From NCBI GenBank assembly GCA_033439685.1, contig JAUEDM010000001.1:2232001-2296000 (forward strand): a stretch of 64,000 nucleotides of DNA, in the 5' to 3' direction. This DNA is from Apodospora peruviana (lineage: Eukaryota > Ascomycota > Sordariomycetes > Sordariales > Lasiosphaeriaceae). Both the position numbers and the translations under genes were made by a program. Of the stretch, positions 35,240-44,953 are shown piece by piece; positions within the stretch are counted from its first letter, which is position 1; each line of letters opens with the position of its first letter. The notes beneath the pieces are model-generated. The model did no database searches, was not told the DNA's origin, and saw nothing but the letters and a program-made list of their open reading frames with translations.

Positions 35240-36354
35240 GGCGAACAGTTTGGATCGACAGCTCAAGCGTTCGTTCGTTGGGCGGTCGAAGAGGCCGATT
35301 CGTGATGGTGGCTCGTTTGGACTTTTTGGACCTTTCGGCGCGGGAAGGACAACTTGGCGATTAGGTACCCGCAATTGCGGCTCTGGCCTTGAACTTTCAG
35401 GGGCGTCGGGTGCACTGCAGCCAAAAAGGTTGGACTAGGTTCCAGGGCTGGATGGCAGTCACGGTAGGTTGCCGGTGTAATGTTGTTCCAGGAGCGAGGA
35501 GTACAAGACCGGTACATCTACTCGTCAGTTCAACCTTGCTACGGCCCCGCTGAAGACCCAGCAGGGACCACCAAGATAAGGTAGCTGAAGGGTAGCGTGC
35601 ACGTGCCAGTTTTCCACCGCCCCTCCTCGACCGCCCGCAACCACGACCCAGGCTTCCCTGCCAGCCTCTGCTCCGCCCAAGAACAACTTTCAAAATCCAA
35701 CTGTTCTTTGAACCCCAGGAGCAGGCCCCGATATATTCCTCCCACACCGCTATCATTCCGAGCACCACCGCGACGACAAATCGCATCGCCATCTTTGTCC
35801 GCCCTCGAGGACATTTCCCAAAAAGTAAGTGTGAAACTCCATATCGCCGCATCTTTTCCAACGGACGAGTGAATCACGCCATTTCCATTCTCCCCGTGGT
35901 CAGGTTTGCCCATTGCCTTATCCCAGGCGCTCTGGCTTTGGCTCTGGCGGAGAATGGCGTTGCAACTTAACCTGCTGCGCGTCCTCAGCCCAACCCAACA
36001 CCCGAGGCAAAATCGTGGAATCGTCATGCTGTCCAATCCAGTCACCCATTTGCCGCAAGCATCTCCTAGCTTGCCCTGTCCGGGTGAAGAGGAGTGCAGC
36101 CTGGAGATGGCTGGAGCAGCCTGTCATCTCCCCACGGCCACACCAAATATCTGTCCTCACACGACCATCATTCAAATGGTCTCCGCCAGCCAAGCATCGC
36201 CATCCGCAAAATCCATTCTTTCGAACCAACTCCGATATAATATAATTGATTAACGTTGCTGGTTGTCACGTTGCTTACGAATATATCTCTCCCTAGATAC
36301 ATTACGCTGAATCGCTAAAGCTCTTCGTACCGCCACCCGCTCATCACCGCTAAG
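35240..36354. other. Divergent promoter region between emp24 and arf1
   Basis: About 1.1 kb between divergent genes. The right half is probably arf1 leader, perhaps with a 5' UTR intron. ORFs here lack recognisable domains. Confidence 0.45.
35825..36296 (+). other. Possible 5' UTR intron of arf1
   Basis: A strong donor (GTAAGT at 35825) and a pyrimidine-preceded acceptor (CTCCCTAG ending at 36296) frame about 470 nt, ending 58 bp before the arf1 ATG. This is only a consensus-site match; no transcript evidence is available. Confidence 0.3.
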
Positions 36355-37112
36355 ATGGGTTTGTCGTTTTCCAAAATCTTTGCAGCTTTCCTAGGAAAGA
36401 AAGAGATGCGAATCTTGATGGTCGGACTCGACGCTGCCGGAAAGACGACCATTCTCTACAAGCTCAAGCTGGGTGAGATCGTAACCACGATCCCCACTAT
36501 CGGTACGCTACCCTCAACGACTTGATACCCTTTATATCCTCCTCGGAAGATTTGATTGGATAGCGCGCTGATACTGGCGGCCCGCAATATAGGTTTCAAC
36601 GTCGAGACCGTCGAGTACAAGAACATTCAGTTCACCGTGTGGGATGTCGGTGGACAGGACAAGATCCGACCTCTGTGGAGACATTACTTTCAGAACACAC
36701 AGGGCATCATCTTCGTTGTCGATAGCAACGATCGCGACCGTGTTGTTGAGGCCCGAGAGGAACTGCAGCGCATGCTCAACGAGGACGAGCTCCGCGACGC
36801 TATCCTTTTAGTGTTCGCTAACAAGCAGGATCTGCCCGTAAGAACCTAACTGGTATACTGCTTGGGACCGCAACTGACACGATTCTTCTAGAATGCCATG
36901 AACGCCGCCGAGATCACAGACAAGCTTGGACTTCACAGCTTGAAACAGCGCCGCTGGGTACGTATCTGGATGCTCTCTCTCTCTCATAGTAACCTCCGTC
37001 TCCCTAACAATGATTGCAGTATATCCAAGCCACTTGCGCTACCTCTGGCGATGGTCTGTTTGAGGGTCTCGAGTGGCTTGCTGGCAACCTCAACAAGCCC
37101 CAGTCGCATTAA
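36355..37112 (+). CDS. arf1: ADP-ribosylation factor 1 small GTPase
   Basis: Small GTPase that recruits COPI and adaptor coats to Golgi membranes. Four exons, 36355..36502, 36593..36837, 36892..36957 and 37020..37112, give 183 residues. All G motifs are present: P-loop GLDAAGKT (24-31), switch region TIPTIGFNVETVEY, DVGGQD (67-72), NKQD (126-129) and the CATSGDG base-binding loop. Gly2 after the initiator Met in MGLSFSKIF is the expected myristoylation site. The protein ends GLEWLAGNLNKPQSH. Similarity to the class I Arf group is very high throughout, so Arf1 rather than an Arf-like protein is secure. The gene diverges from emp24, another early-secretory gene. Confidence 0.97.
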
Positions 37113-38484
37113 GGCAAGGCGTACGTGCATTCGCCAGCCATCGTGGAACTGTCCTGCCTCTCTACCTCGGTCAAGCATTTGATTCGGTTGTAACTTCTGT
37201 CAAACACTACGTATTTCTCTTACGCAATCGATTAGTCCACCAACATCATGAACTCCCCTTTTTGGTTTGACGTCGCACCTGTGAGACCGCTTATGAGCGA
37301 GGAAGAAAGGAGAGGACAAGAAAAAGCGGTACTCTTTATGGGAACTTTGATCAACATTTTCGGAAAGACAGGGGCGCACTGGGTTTGGGATTTTGTACAA
37401 TTTGATACATTATCAGGAGAGATCAGTCTATCCACACTGCTTTTCTTTCTCTGCCCGATCTTTGCGTGTTGTCTTTTCGACGTGTCTTCGGGGTCGTGAA
37501 AGGGTCTCTGGAGGAGAGGAAGACAGGAGGGGATGTGTGAAGGGAAAGAACTGATTGAGAGCGATACATCAGATGGGAGAAGGTGCAGATGAGGAGGAGG
37601 GGCGTAAATCATGGAAGGAGAGGGTTTCTATAAATTAACCAAGTTGCTAGTTTTTACGATCTTAGTCCTATTTTCTTTGCCTTGTTTAAAAGAGGCTCTC
37701 TCTCTCTCCCTTACGGCTATATCCTTCTATCGTCGTATGTGTTTACATTTTGATCGGTGGGTTTCTCTCCGGGCTTTTCTACCGACTGCCCTAACAGATT
37801 CGCGTTGCGAGCAGGCCTCCCGCTGTGTACACGTAGGTCGAAAGCTTTATGCTTTGTTGCCTAGTCAGGTAGGTGAGTCAGGTAGGTGGTGCTTTGCTTG
37901 GTACAGTATGATAACAGGACAGAAGAGGAGCTTATTCAGGTTCGTAAAGAGATGGGGCGGAGAGCTAGCTATCGAAAGCTAACGGCCCCTTTGTTCTCCC
38001 TTTCTACCGGCATCGAGGTCATGTATGCAGCATTGATAAAAGCCAGAGGGGACCGTTACATTTACCTCCATCCTCGATTACTACCTGGTATACGGTAGGA
38101 TATCAGGTATGACTGATGTTTCGGGGGCCTGCGCCAGGTCAACTGAACTGCTATTGTGATAGTGGTTGGTGGTTGGTGTCTTCCCAAAATCCAGTATCAG
38201 GAGAAATCGTGGTTTCTTCGAGAGGTATATTTAACCTACTTTCCATGTATAAAAACAACCTAGTATAATACGGTGATTTCCCATCCACCTTCCAGGTAAC
38301 TCTGTATCCCCTACCCAGCCCAGCGGAAACCCGATCCATCCGCCAGCTTCAGGAAAGGTAAGAAGAAGAGGAGAGAATATGAATCATTTCCATAAAAATA
38401 CACTTGGTCATCAAAATATTAACAGGAAACAAACGTCGTAATTACAGTGTTATACATCCGTCGACCCCTAGATCGCTCGCTCGC
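37113..38484. other. Convergent spacer between arf1 and hsp78
   Basis: About 1.4 kb. It includes a two-copy 13-base tandem repeat, AGTCAGGTAGGTG, at 37863-37888. Short ORFs have no recognisable domain. No gene supported. Confidence 0.45.
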
Positions 38485-40884
38485 TCACTCCGAGGGATGT
38501 TTAGCCGAAACCTTAAGGCCTTTATTTTCGTCATTAATCTCAGCAACAGCGACATCGCCAGCTTTGATCTCGCCTCTGATGATCTTGTCTGCGAGGCCGT
38601 TGCCGATCTCGGTCGTGATCAGGCGGTTGAGCGGCCGGGCGCCAAACTTGGGGTCGTAGCCGCGCTCGGCCAGCCACTGGCGGACGTGGTCGGGTACGGA
38701 GAGCGTGATGCGGCGGTCGTTGAGGCGCTCCTGCAGCTCCTTGAGCCGAATGTCGACGATGTCCCGCAGCGCGTCGAGCGAGAGCCGCTTGAAGACGATG
38801 AAGGAGTCAATCCGATTGAGGAACTCAGGCGGGTACTGCGACGCAACCACGTCCATGACGGCCTGCTTCACGTCCGGGTGGATGTCGCCGTCGGCCGTCT
38901 CCTTGTATGGGCGGGTCGGGTCGGCGCCGACGAGAATCTCGGCGCCAAGGTTGGATGTGAGGACGATGATGGTGTTCTTGAAGTCGACCTTGTGGCCCTG
39001 GGCGTCGGTGAGATAGCCTTCGTCTAGAACCTGGAGCAACAGGGCGGAGATGTCCCGGTGGGCCTTTTCGAACTCATCGAAGAGGAGCACGGCATACGGT
39101 TTCCGACGCACGGCCTCGGTGAGTTGTCCGGCGTCTTCGTAGCCTACATAACCGGACGGAGCGCCGATCAGACGGGAGATGGTGTGCTTTTCTTGAAACT
39201 CGCTCATGTCGAAGCGGACGACGGCGGACTCGGTCGAGAAGAGGAAGCCCGCGAGTTTCTTGCACAGTTCCGTCTTTCCGACGCCCGTGGGGCCGAGGAA
39301 GAAGAAGGAAGCGAGCGGCCGGTTCTCGCCACTCAGACCTGCCCTCTGCATTCTCACCGCGTCGGAGACGGCTTGGAGAGCCTCGTCTTGGCCGCGGACA
39401 GACTCGCGCAGGATGTCCTCCATGTGTATCAATCTCTCCGTGTGACCGCTGGTGAGTTTGGATATGGGGATCCCGGTGATTCGGGAAACAACGTTGGCAA
39501 TGTCGTCTGCAGTTACCGAATCGTGGATCAGTGCGCCTTCGCCCTGCGCTGTCTCGCCCTCCTTGGGAAGCTTTGCTTCTAGATTCGGAATGACACCAAA
39601 CCTCAGCTCAGACGCCCTTCCAAAGTTGCCCACTCTCTGCGCCTGTTCCAACTCGATACGGGCCTTGTCAAGGTCCTCTTGAACCCTCTTGAGCGAGTCG
39701 ATCTCGGCCTTCTCCTTCTCCCATTTTTCTGACAAGCCCCTGACCTCCTCTTCATGCTTCTTGAGATCTGCCTCTAGCTTTTCTCTCCGTTCTACGCTCG
39801 CAACATCCTTTTCTTTTCGTAAACTCTCAAGTTCGATTTGGATCGTCATTATCTTCTGGTCCAGACGCTGAATATCCTCTGGCTTGCTCTCCTGTTGTAG
39901 TCGTAGTGAGCTCGCAGCCTCATCCATAAGGTCAATCGCCTTGTCGGGAAGAAATCGGTCGGTGATGTAGCGATTAGAGTAAGCCGCAGCTGCGACCAGA
40001 GCTCCGTCGGTGATGCGAACGCCATGGTGAACCTCATACTTGTCCTTGATTCCTCGCAGAATGCTGATCGTGTCCTCAACACTCGGCTCGCTCACAAGAA
40101 TTGGCTGAAACCGACGGGCCAGAGCCACATCCTTCTCGATCAGCCGGTACTCGGCCAGAGTCGTGGCCCCGCAGCATTGTAACTCTCCTCTCGAGAGCGC
40201 GGGCTTCAATAGATTTGATGCATCAATGGAACCTTCGGCTTTCCCAAGTCCAAGCAAAGTGTGGAGTTCATCAATAAATAGGATAACCTCTCCATGGGCT
40301 TGCTGGACCTCATTCAAGACCTTCTTCAGCCGTTCCTCAAAGTCTCCCCTGAACTTAGCTCCGGCGATTAGGGATCCCAGATCCAGTGTAATGACTCTCT
40401 TGTTTTTGATGCTTTCCGGAACATCACCTCGCACAATCTCCAGCGCCAGTCCTTCAAGAATAGCGGTTTTGCCGACACCGGCGCTTCCGATCAGCACCGG
40501 GTTGTTTTTTGTTCGGCGCGACAGAATCTGAATGGTGCGTTGGATCTCGGCCGATCTGCCAATAACAGGGTCGAGCTTGCCCTCCCTAGCCTTGGCCGTC
40601 AAGTCGACGCCATATTGCTCCAACGCCGGTTTCTCCTCCTCGCCGCCAAGGTTCATGCGATGGGTGCCGCCCGGTGGGTGTGGCCGGCCATTAGCGTACG
40701 TCCGGACCGCCGCCGTCGGTAGCAGCAGTCGAATTGAGTTTTGTAAGCCAGTACAGAATCGTGGGGACGCGGTTGCGCCCAAGGTTCGAGGCAGCTGTCG
40801 TGGTCGAGAAAGGGTGCTTGCCAACCTCGAGCTTGCAACAATGCGCCTCGAGGTCGAAGACAAGAGTTGTCGTCTTGCTTGCAT
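38485..40884 (-). CDS. hsp78: Mitochondrial ClpB-type disaggregase Hsp78
   Basis: AAA+ chaperone of the mitochondrial matrix that resolubilises aggregated proteins with mitochondrial Hsp70. Intronless, 799 residues. The N-terminus is a basic presequence (MQARRQLLSSTSRRIVASSR) followed directly by AAA-1, with no ClpB N-domain, as is normal for Hsp78. AAA-1 has Walker A GSAGVGKT (133-140), pore loop AGAKFRG (about 174-180) and Walker B ILFIDE (201-206). A coiled-coil middle domain spans about 325-445. AAA-2 has Walker A GPTGVGKT (531-538), pore loop GYVGYEDAG, Walker B VLLFDE and sensor LTSN. The C-terminal RPLNRLITTEIGNGLADKII box matches the family. The lack of introns suits a heat-induced gene. 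An imperfect heat-shock element lies upstream. Confidence 0.96.
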   Translation of the reverse strand: MQARRQLLSSTSRRIVASSRLASTLSRPRQLPRTLGATASPRFCTGLQNSIRLLLPTAAVRTYANGRPHPPGGTHRMNLGGEEEKPALEQYGVDLTAKAREGKLDPVIGRSAEIQRTIQILSRRTKNNPVLIGSAGVGKTAILEGLALEIVRGDVPESIKNKRVITLDLGSLIAGAKFRGDFEERLKKVLNEVQQAHGEVILFIDELHTLLGLGKAEGSIDASNLLKPALSRGELQCCGATTLAEYRLIEKDVALARRFQPILVSEPSVEDTISILRGIKDKYEVHHGVRITDGALVAAAAYSNRYITDRFLPDKAIDLMDEAASSLRLQQESKPEDIQRLDQKIMTIQIELESLRKEKDVASVERREKLEADLKKHEEEVRGLSEKWEKEKAEIDSLKRVQEDLDKARIELEQAQRVGNFGRASELRFGVIPNLEAKLPKEGETAQGEGALIHDSVTADDIANVVSRITGIPISKLTSGHTERLIHMEDILRESVRGQDEALQAVSDAVRMQRAGLSGENRPLASFFFLGPTGVGKTELCKKLAGFLFSTESAVVRFDMSEFQEKHTISRLIGAPSGYVGYEDAGQLTEAVRRKPYAVLLFDEFEKAHRDISALLLQVLDEGYLTDAQGHKVDFKNTIIVLTSNLGAEILVGADPTRPYKETADGDIHPDVKQAVMDVVASQYPPEFLNRIDSFIVFKRLSLDALRDIVDIRLKELQERLNDRRITLSVPDHVRQWLAERGYDPKFGARPLNRLITTEIGNGLADKIIRGEIKAGDVAVAEINDENKGLKVSAKHPSE

Positions 40885-41070
40885 CTTTTTTCAGGTGTAG
40901 CGTGCGATGAGCCAAACTGCACTACAGCTCAGGGTGCAACGTGTTACTAGGTTTCATAGTCGAGTTACTAAATACAAATAGGTACAGATTTAAAAATGAC
41001 AGAGCGTTGCGGTCATTCAACAGCTAATAAACCATCTGATGTTGCCAAGAAGCTCTGACCCAGTCCTCTC

Positions 41071-41088
41071 GAAAGCTCTCGCAGCTTC
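41071..41088. promoter_or_regulatory. Imperfect heat-shock element before hsp78
   Basis: The 18 bases GAAAGCTCTCGCAGCTTC fit the GAAnnTTCnnGAAnnTTC array at 10 of 12 defined positions; the outer GAA and TTC units are exact. The site is about 190 bp upstream of the hsp78 start. Heat-shock factor binding is inferred. Confidence 0.42.
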
Positions 41089-42300
41089 CACTACGGAGTA
41101 TCCGTATTTGGCTTGTGACGGCTGTTCCCGTTTATCTTTATCGGACCTTGTGCCAGCACTGACAGGGGTCTGTCCCCACATCCGGCCCGTGCGTTGCCGA
41201 TATAAACCGCCATATGCTTTTTTTTTCTTTCAGGTTTCTCGTTCCTTCCTCTCACAAGTTTTCCACCAAACAACCGGGATGTGTGTCCGTCACAAGAACT
41301 CAGTACGCTCCGCCCGGTCTCATCACGTTGTATACCTGGACCTGGGTATTCCTCCTGGCGCGCGTCTCTCAGTACCAGTGGTCTGGCCTGGTTATGTGTT
41401 AAATGACCAGGCCAGAGCTGCGATCATTGTGTAAGTTTTGCAGCCTTCTCTATTTCAGCCTTCCCTTCTCCATGATGATGTTTATTGGTCCGTGTTACCA
41501 AGCAGCCTCAAGAACTGCAGATGACGACGAAACCCAGCATTCAATGCGCCTCTGACTTCCCCGCCATTTGGTGAACATATTTTCTCGATATCACTTGGGG
41601 ATAATAAAGCTAACTTCCATTGCTCTAAAGTTGGTAGAAGTCGCCGGATGCGGTCAAGCTTGCACCTCGAAGAAGACGAGTCCCGCCAGGAGCTTCAAGT
41701 CAACCAATACCCGAGAATGTGGTCTCCATGGAGTAACACGGGGAACGGGCCGCGGCCCATAATGCCTATGTAGAAGGTTGCTAGCCATACGGAAGAGACA
41801 ATCTATCGCAAGCAGGCACTGTCTATCCGCAGTGACGGTAAGTCGGGTGCCACGTATGTGGCCTGGATAGTTTGCACTTCTGCTGGATTGCGTGCAAAAT
41901 CCGTAAATGACTCTTTGGTGCGTATTTAAACGACATGTCAACGACAGGTTGAGGAGATAGGTCAGGTACCAAGCCAAGATACTTACTGGTATAAAAGCCG
42001 TGTCTATGGATATACAACATTACGTTATTTTCGAGTATACTAGAATCAACCTGTTTACAAGATTTCATGGAGAGAATCCAGAGACGTGAAGAGTGCTGAA
42101 ATCGCGAGATTCAAGTTAACGCTGACCGAGGTGAAAGCGTTTCGAGCTACATCGGCTCCCGGGCACACCGTATGAGTTGCCAAGCCCTGCGGACCCCGCT
42201 GTACCTAGAGCTTGTCCAATCAGTGACCTTGCGCAACTGCCTACGTTGAGCAAAGCTGCAAAGGAATCAGCTCCAGCACTGGGAGCTAATAAACTTTGGA

Positions 42301-42308
42301 ACGCGAAA
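42301..42308 (+). promoter_or_regulatory. MCB/SCB-like site (ACGCGAAA) before psf1
   Basis: ACGCGAAA resembles MBF/SBF (E2F-like) sites found before G1/S genes. It is about 100 bp before the psf1 start and 14 bp from an exact ACGCGT. Confidence 0.4.
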
Positions 42309-42321
42309 TCCTAACTTTGAG

Positions 42322-42327
42322 ACGCGT
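42322..42327. promoter_or_regulatory. MCB site (ACGCGT) before psf1
   Basis: Exact MluI cell-cycle box, the palindromic site bound by MBF/DSC1 in yeasts before DNA replication genes. It is about 80 bp before the psf1 ATG, in keeping with the role of GINS at replication origins. Confidence 0.5.
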
Positions 42328-42406
42328 CAACTCCAGTCAGCACCTCGACGGATCGCTCACCAGTAATTTACAGTACGACGTTTCCGGACGCGAGAAAATA
42401 ACCAAG

Positions 42407-43175
42407 ATGCCGATGTACGGGGACCTGGGCAATAAGCTGGTTCGTATGCCCCTCTTCCTTTCACAGGCGACACTGACAGCCCCGCGTCAAGGTCCAACAT
42501 GCCAAAAGGACGCAGAACCTCACACACCTACCACCATATCAAGCAGAGCTCGTACGCGCGGTTGCTCGAGAGGTGCGCGACCTTGACAAGGACGTTGCGA
42601 GCCTGCTGGATCCCTTCCAAGGGTCATTTGACCCGTCCACAGACCAGGCGACCGCGTGCACCCTGCTGGTCAACCACCTGTCAATGCGCAGGAACAAGCG
42701 TTGTCTTCTCGCATACCACCGAACTCGAACGGACAAGCTGGAGGAACTGGTCTGGAACGGTTACGATGTTCTCGATCTATCAGCACAGAAGACGAGGGGT
42801 GCAAACAGCATGACAGCTGGCGCCGACGGTGGGACAAGCAGTCTCAGCCCGCAGGAGGAGGACTATGTTCGGCAATACGGAGATCTTCTGGCTGCCTACA
42901 AAGGCCAATGGACAGACATCGACCTAACAGGGAGCCTCGAGCCCCCAAGGGACCTGTTTATCGACGTTCGAGTACTTAAGGATGCGGGGGAGATCCAGAC
43001 CGAATATGGGTAAGCAAAAACAACCCGTCTACCGCTGGCGGGTAGTCCCGTCTGAACTACCAGAGCTTAACACGGATGTAGGGCCATCAACTTGACCAAG
43101 AACAGTCAATTCTATGTCCGCCAGGGCGACGTGGAACGCCTGATTGCGCAGGGATACCTTCAGAAGCTTGGCTGA
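42407..43175 (+). CDS. psf1: GINS complex subunit Psf1
   Basis: Subunit of the GINS tetramer, part of the replicative CMG helicase. Three exons, 42407..42439, 42492..43009 and 43082..43175, give 214 residues. The protein opens MPMYGDLGNKL, joining VQHAKRTQNLTHLPPYQAEL across a 52-nt intron. The core NHLSMRRNKRCLLAYHRTRT is the diagnostic Psf1 block. The C-terminal B-domain reads AINLTKNSQFYVRQGDVERL and ends QGYLQKLG, as in the family. A second in-frame ATG (42413) gives MYGDL, the usual yeast start, and may be the real initiator. Intron 1 has a weak GTTCGT donor; its branch-like CACTGAC lies downstream of an earlier TTTCACAG, which argues for the later acceptor at 42491. Confidence 0.93.
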
Positions 43176-44953
43176 GGTGACGGATTCCAAGACGAAGTAT
43201 CTGTGTTTGGCTACAGCGTCGAGGTGGCCATCAGCCAACACCCCTCAGCACTTGTGGGAGATGCAGTCCGAGGAAGAGCAGTTGCATGCCATTCTGGGGT
43301 TGGGACTGAGGCGGCTAAGGCTGTGTTGAGCAAATATGCAGGGCCCCGGGAAAGGAGGGTTCGATATCCGAAGGGGGTTGACGGAAACTTACACCACAAT
43401 GGCAGCAGAAAGGTGTGTCTCAACCGACCCCTGAAAGCGGAGGTCGAAATCTTGAGATCAGATGAGGAGTTTTACCTGATCACGACGTTGATGGACTGGA
43501 CGACGAGAGGTTGACAGACAAGCACTTGCATGACAAGGCTCACTGCATCCATAGGATCCAGGCCTTGTGCTCTGCGGGAAGCATGCGGGTCTCTAACCTG
43601 ATATGGGGCAACGATGGTGCCACGCGGGCTGACGGGAAGCAGCAAAATGCAGCATGCCCACCGTTCGCGGGGAATCGACGCTTGCAGCTCACATGGCCAG
43701 TAAAAAAAATCTGAACGAGGGGCAAGGGGGACAGTACGGATACAGTGTTTAACCAGGCTGATGAGCCGCTATGGAAGGCAGACGACTCTTCGAAGACTTA
43801 CCACATCGATTGAGGTTCGAGGTCCTCAAAAATATCTGAGACGCTGTCGTTCTAAAAAGGTGAAGAGCATATACTCCTCATTCACAAGTACAAGTAGCTC
43901 CACGTCAGAGCCCCTCGAGCTAGCAGTAAATATCTCGAGAACTTTTTGACACCAGCCGATCGGCTCTCATCGGCCTGCCGGCGATGGTTTCAGTGCTTCC
44001 ACGTGAGGGGCACGAGGATTTAAGAGGGGCCTGAGGGGTTCCGATGGACACGCTTAATCCCAATTCGCACTGGGACGGATTCAGTCACCCTAAAGTGGCT
44101 AGACATTGCATCATGCCAATGACACCTTGCCGTCCCGGAACCCCACCAATCCCAAGTCAAGAATCCAGACCGTGTAAGTCCTCTTCAAGAACCAACCTAG
44201 CGTTGGCAACGGGCAAATGACTGAACCTTGAATCACAATTTTCCAAGAACACCGGCGCTGTTGCAAGCGGCAGATGGAGGTTCTGGATGCTTGGAAACTT
44301 CAAGGTTTTGTTGTACACTGAGAATTTCATCAAGTTGGGTTACTTCGGTCGTTCAATCGAGTTTGTGCAGGGAAGTGAGGTAGTTTGTTGGGCGGGGCCA
44401 CACCATTATCGGCCACGGCGAAAACTGGAAAGCTCTCTCATAATCCATCCTAACTGCGTTCTCCTATCTAGTGACTTCCAACTTATTTTGCCATCAGGTT
44501 CACTTTTTATACGCCAATCACGCCATCCCCTCGTTCTATCCTCGCCATACAATAAGGTTTTGCTGGTGTGCGTGCCGCACTACACAAATACCGTACCTTC
44601 AAACCAATAATTCGATATCAACCGTTTGAGCCATCCTCCAATCGTGTTTCCTCAACTCAGCCTGCTAGGGCTGCCCGTTGCCTACCTGTAACCTCCTCAA
44701 CGCGGATCCCCGTTCCGGTCAACGGCTTTTCCACTGCTATACTATAGCTATACATGCATATTAGCTCCATGTACAGCCACAGATAATCAGTATACACCTA
44801 CTTCACGCCGTCTCATCGTCGGATCCCCGTCTGGTCTTGCTGTTGGAGGTGGAGCTGCGATGTGCCTCTCTTTATATTGATCCCACCACATAGTGACTCC
44901 CGCCCTGCATATCTGTGTGTGTGCGGTGCTATTCCTGCTTCTCGCGTCATTCG
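43176..44953. other. Spacer between psf1 and the SulP-type transporter gene
   Basis: About 1.8 kb with the psf1 3' end and the transporter promoter and leader. A CCAATCAC is at 44514. ORFs such as 43203..43514 and 44287..44610 have no domain. No gene supported. Confidence 0.45.

Larger units (their letters stand above)
40885..42406. other. Divergent promoter region between hsp78 and psf1
   Basis: About 1.5 kb with both promoters. A heat-shock-like site is nearer hsp78, and a CCAATCAG (42216) and MCB-like words are nearer psf1. ORFs within are short and domainless. Confidence 0.5.

Noticed and set aside
42440..42466. Earlier acceptor TTTCACAG in psf1 intron 1
   Set aside because: A branch-like CACTGAC lies after it, and only the later acceptor at 42491 restores the conserved VQHAKRTQNL sequence.
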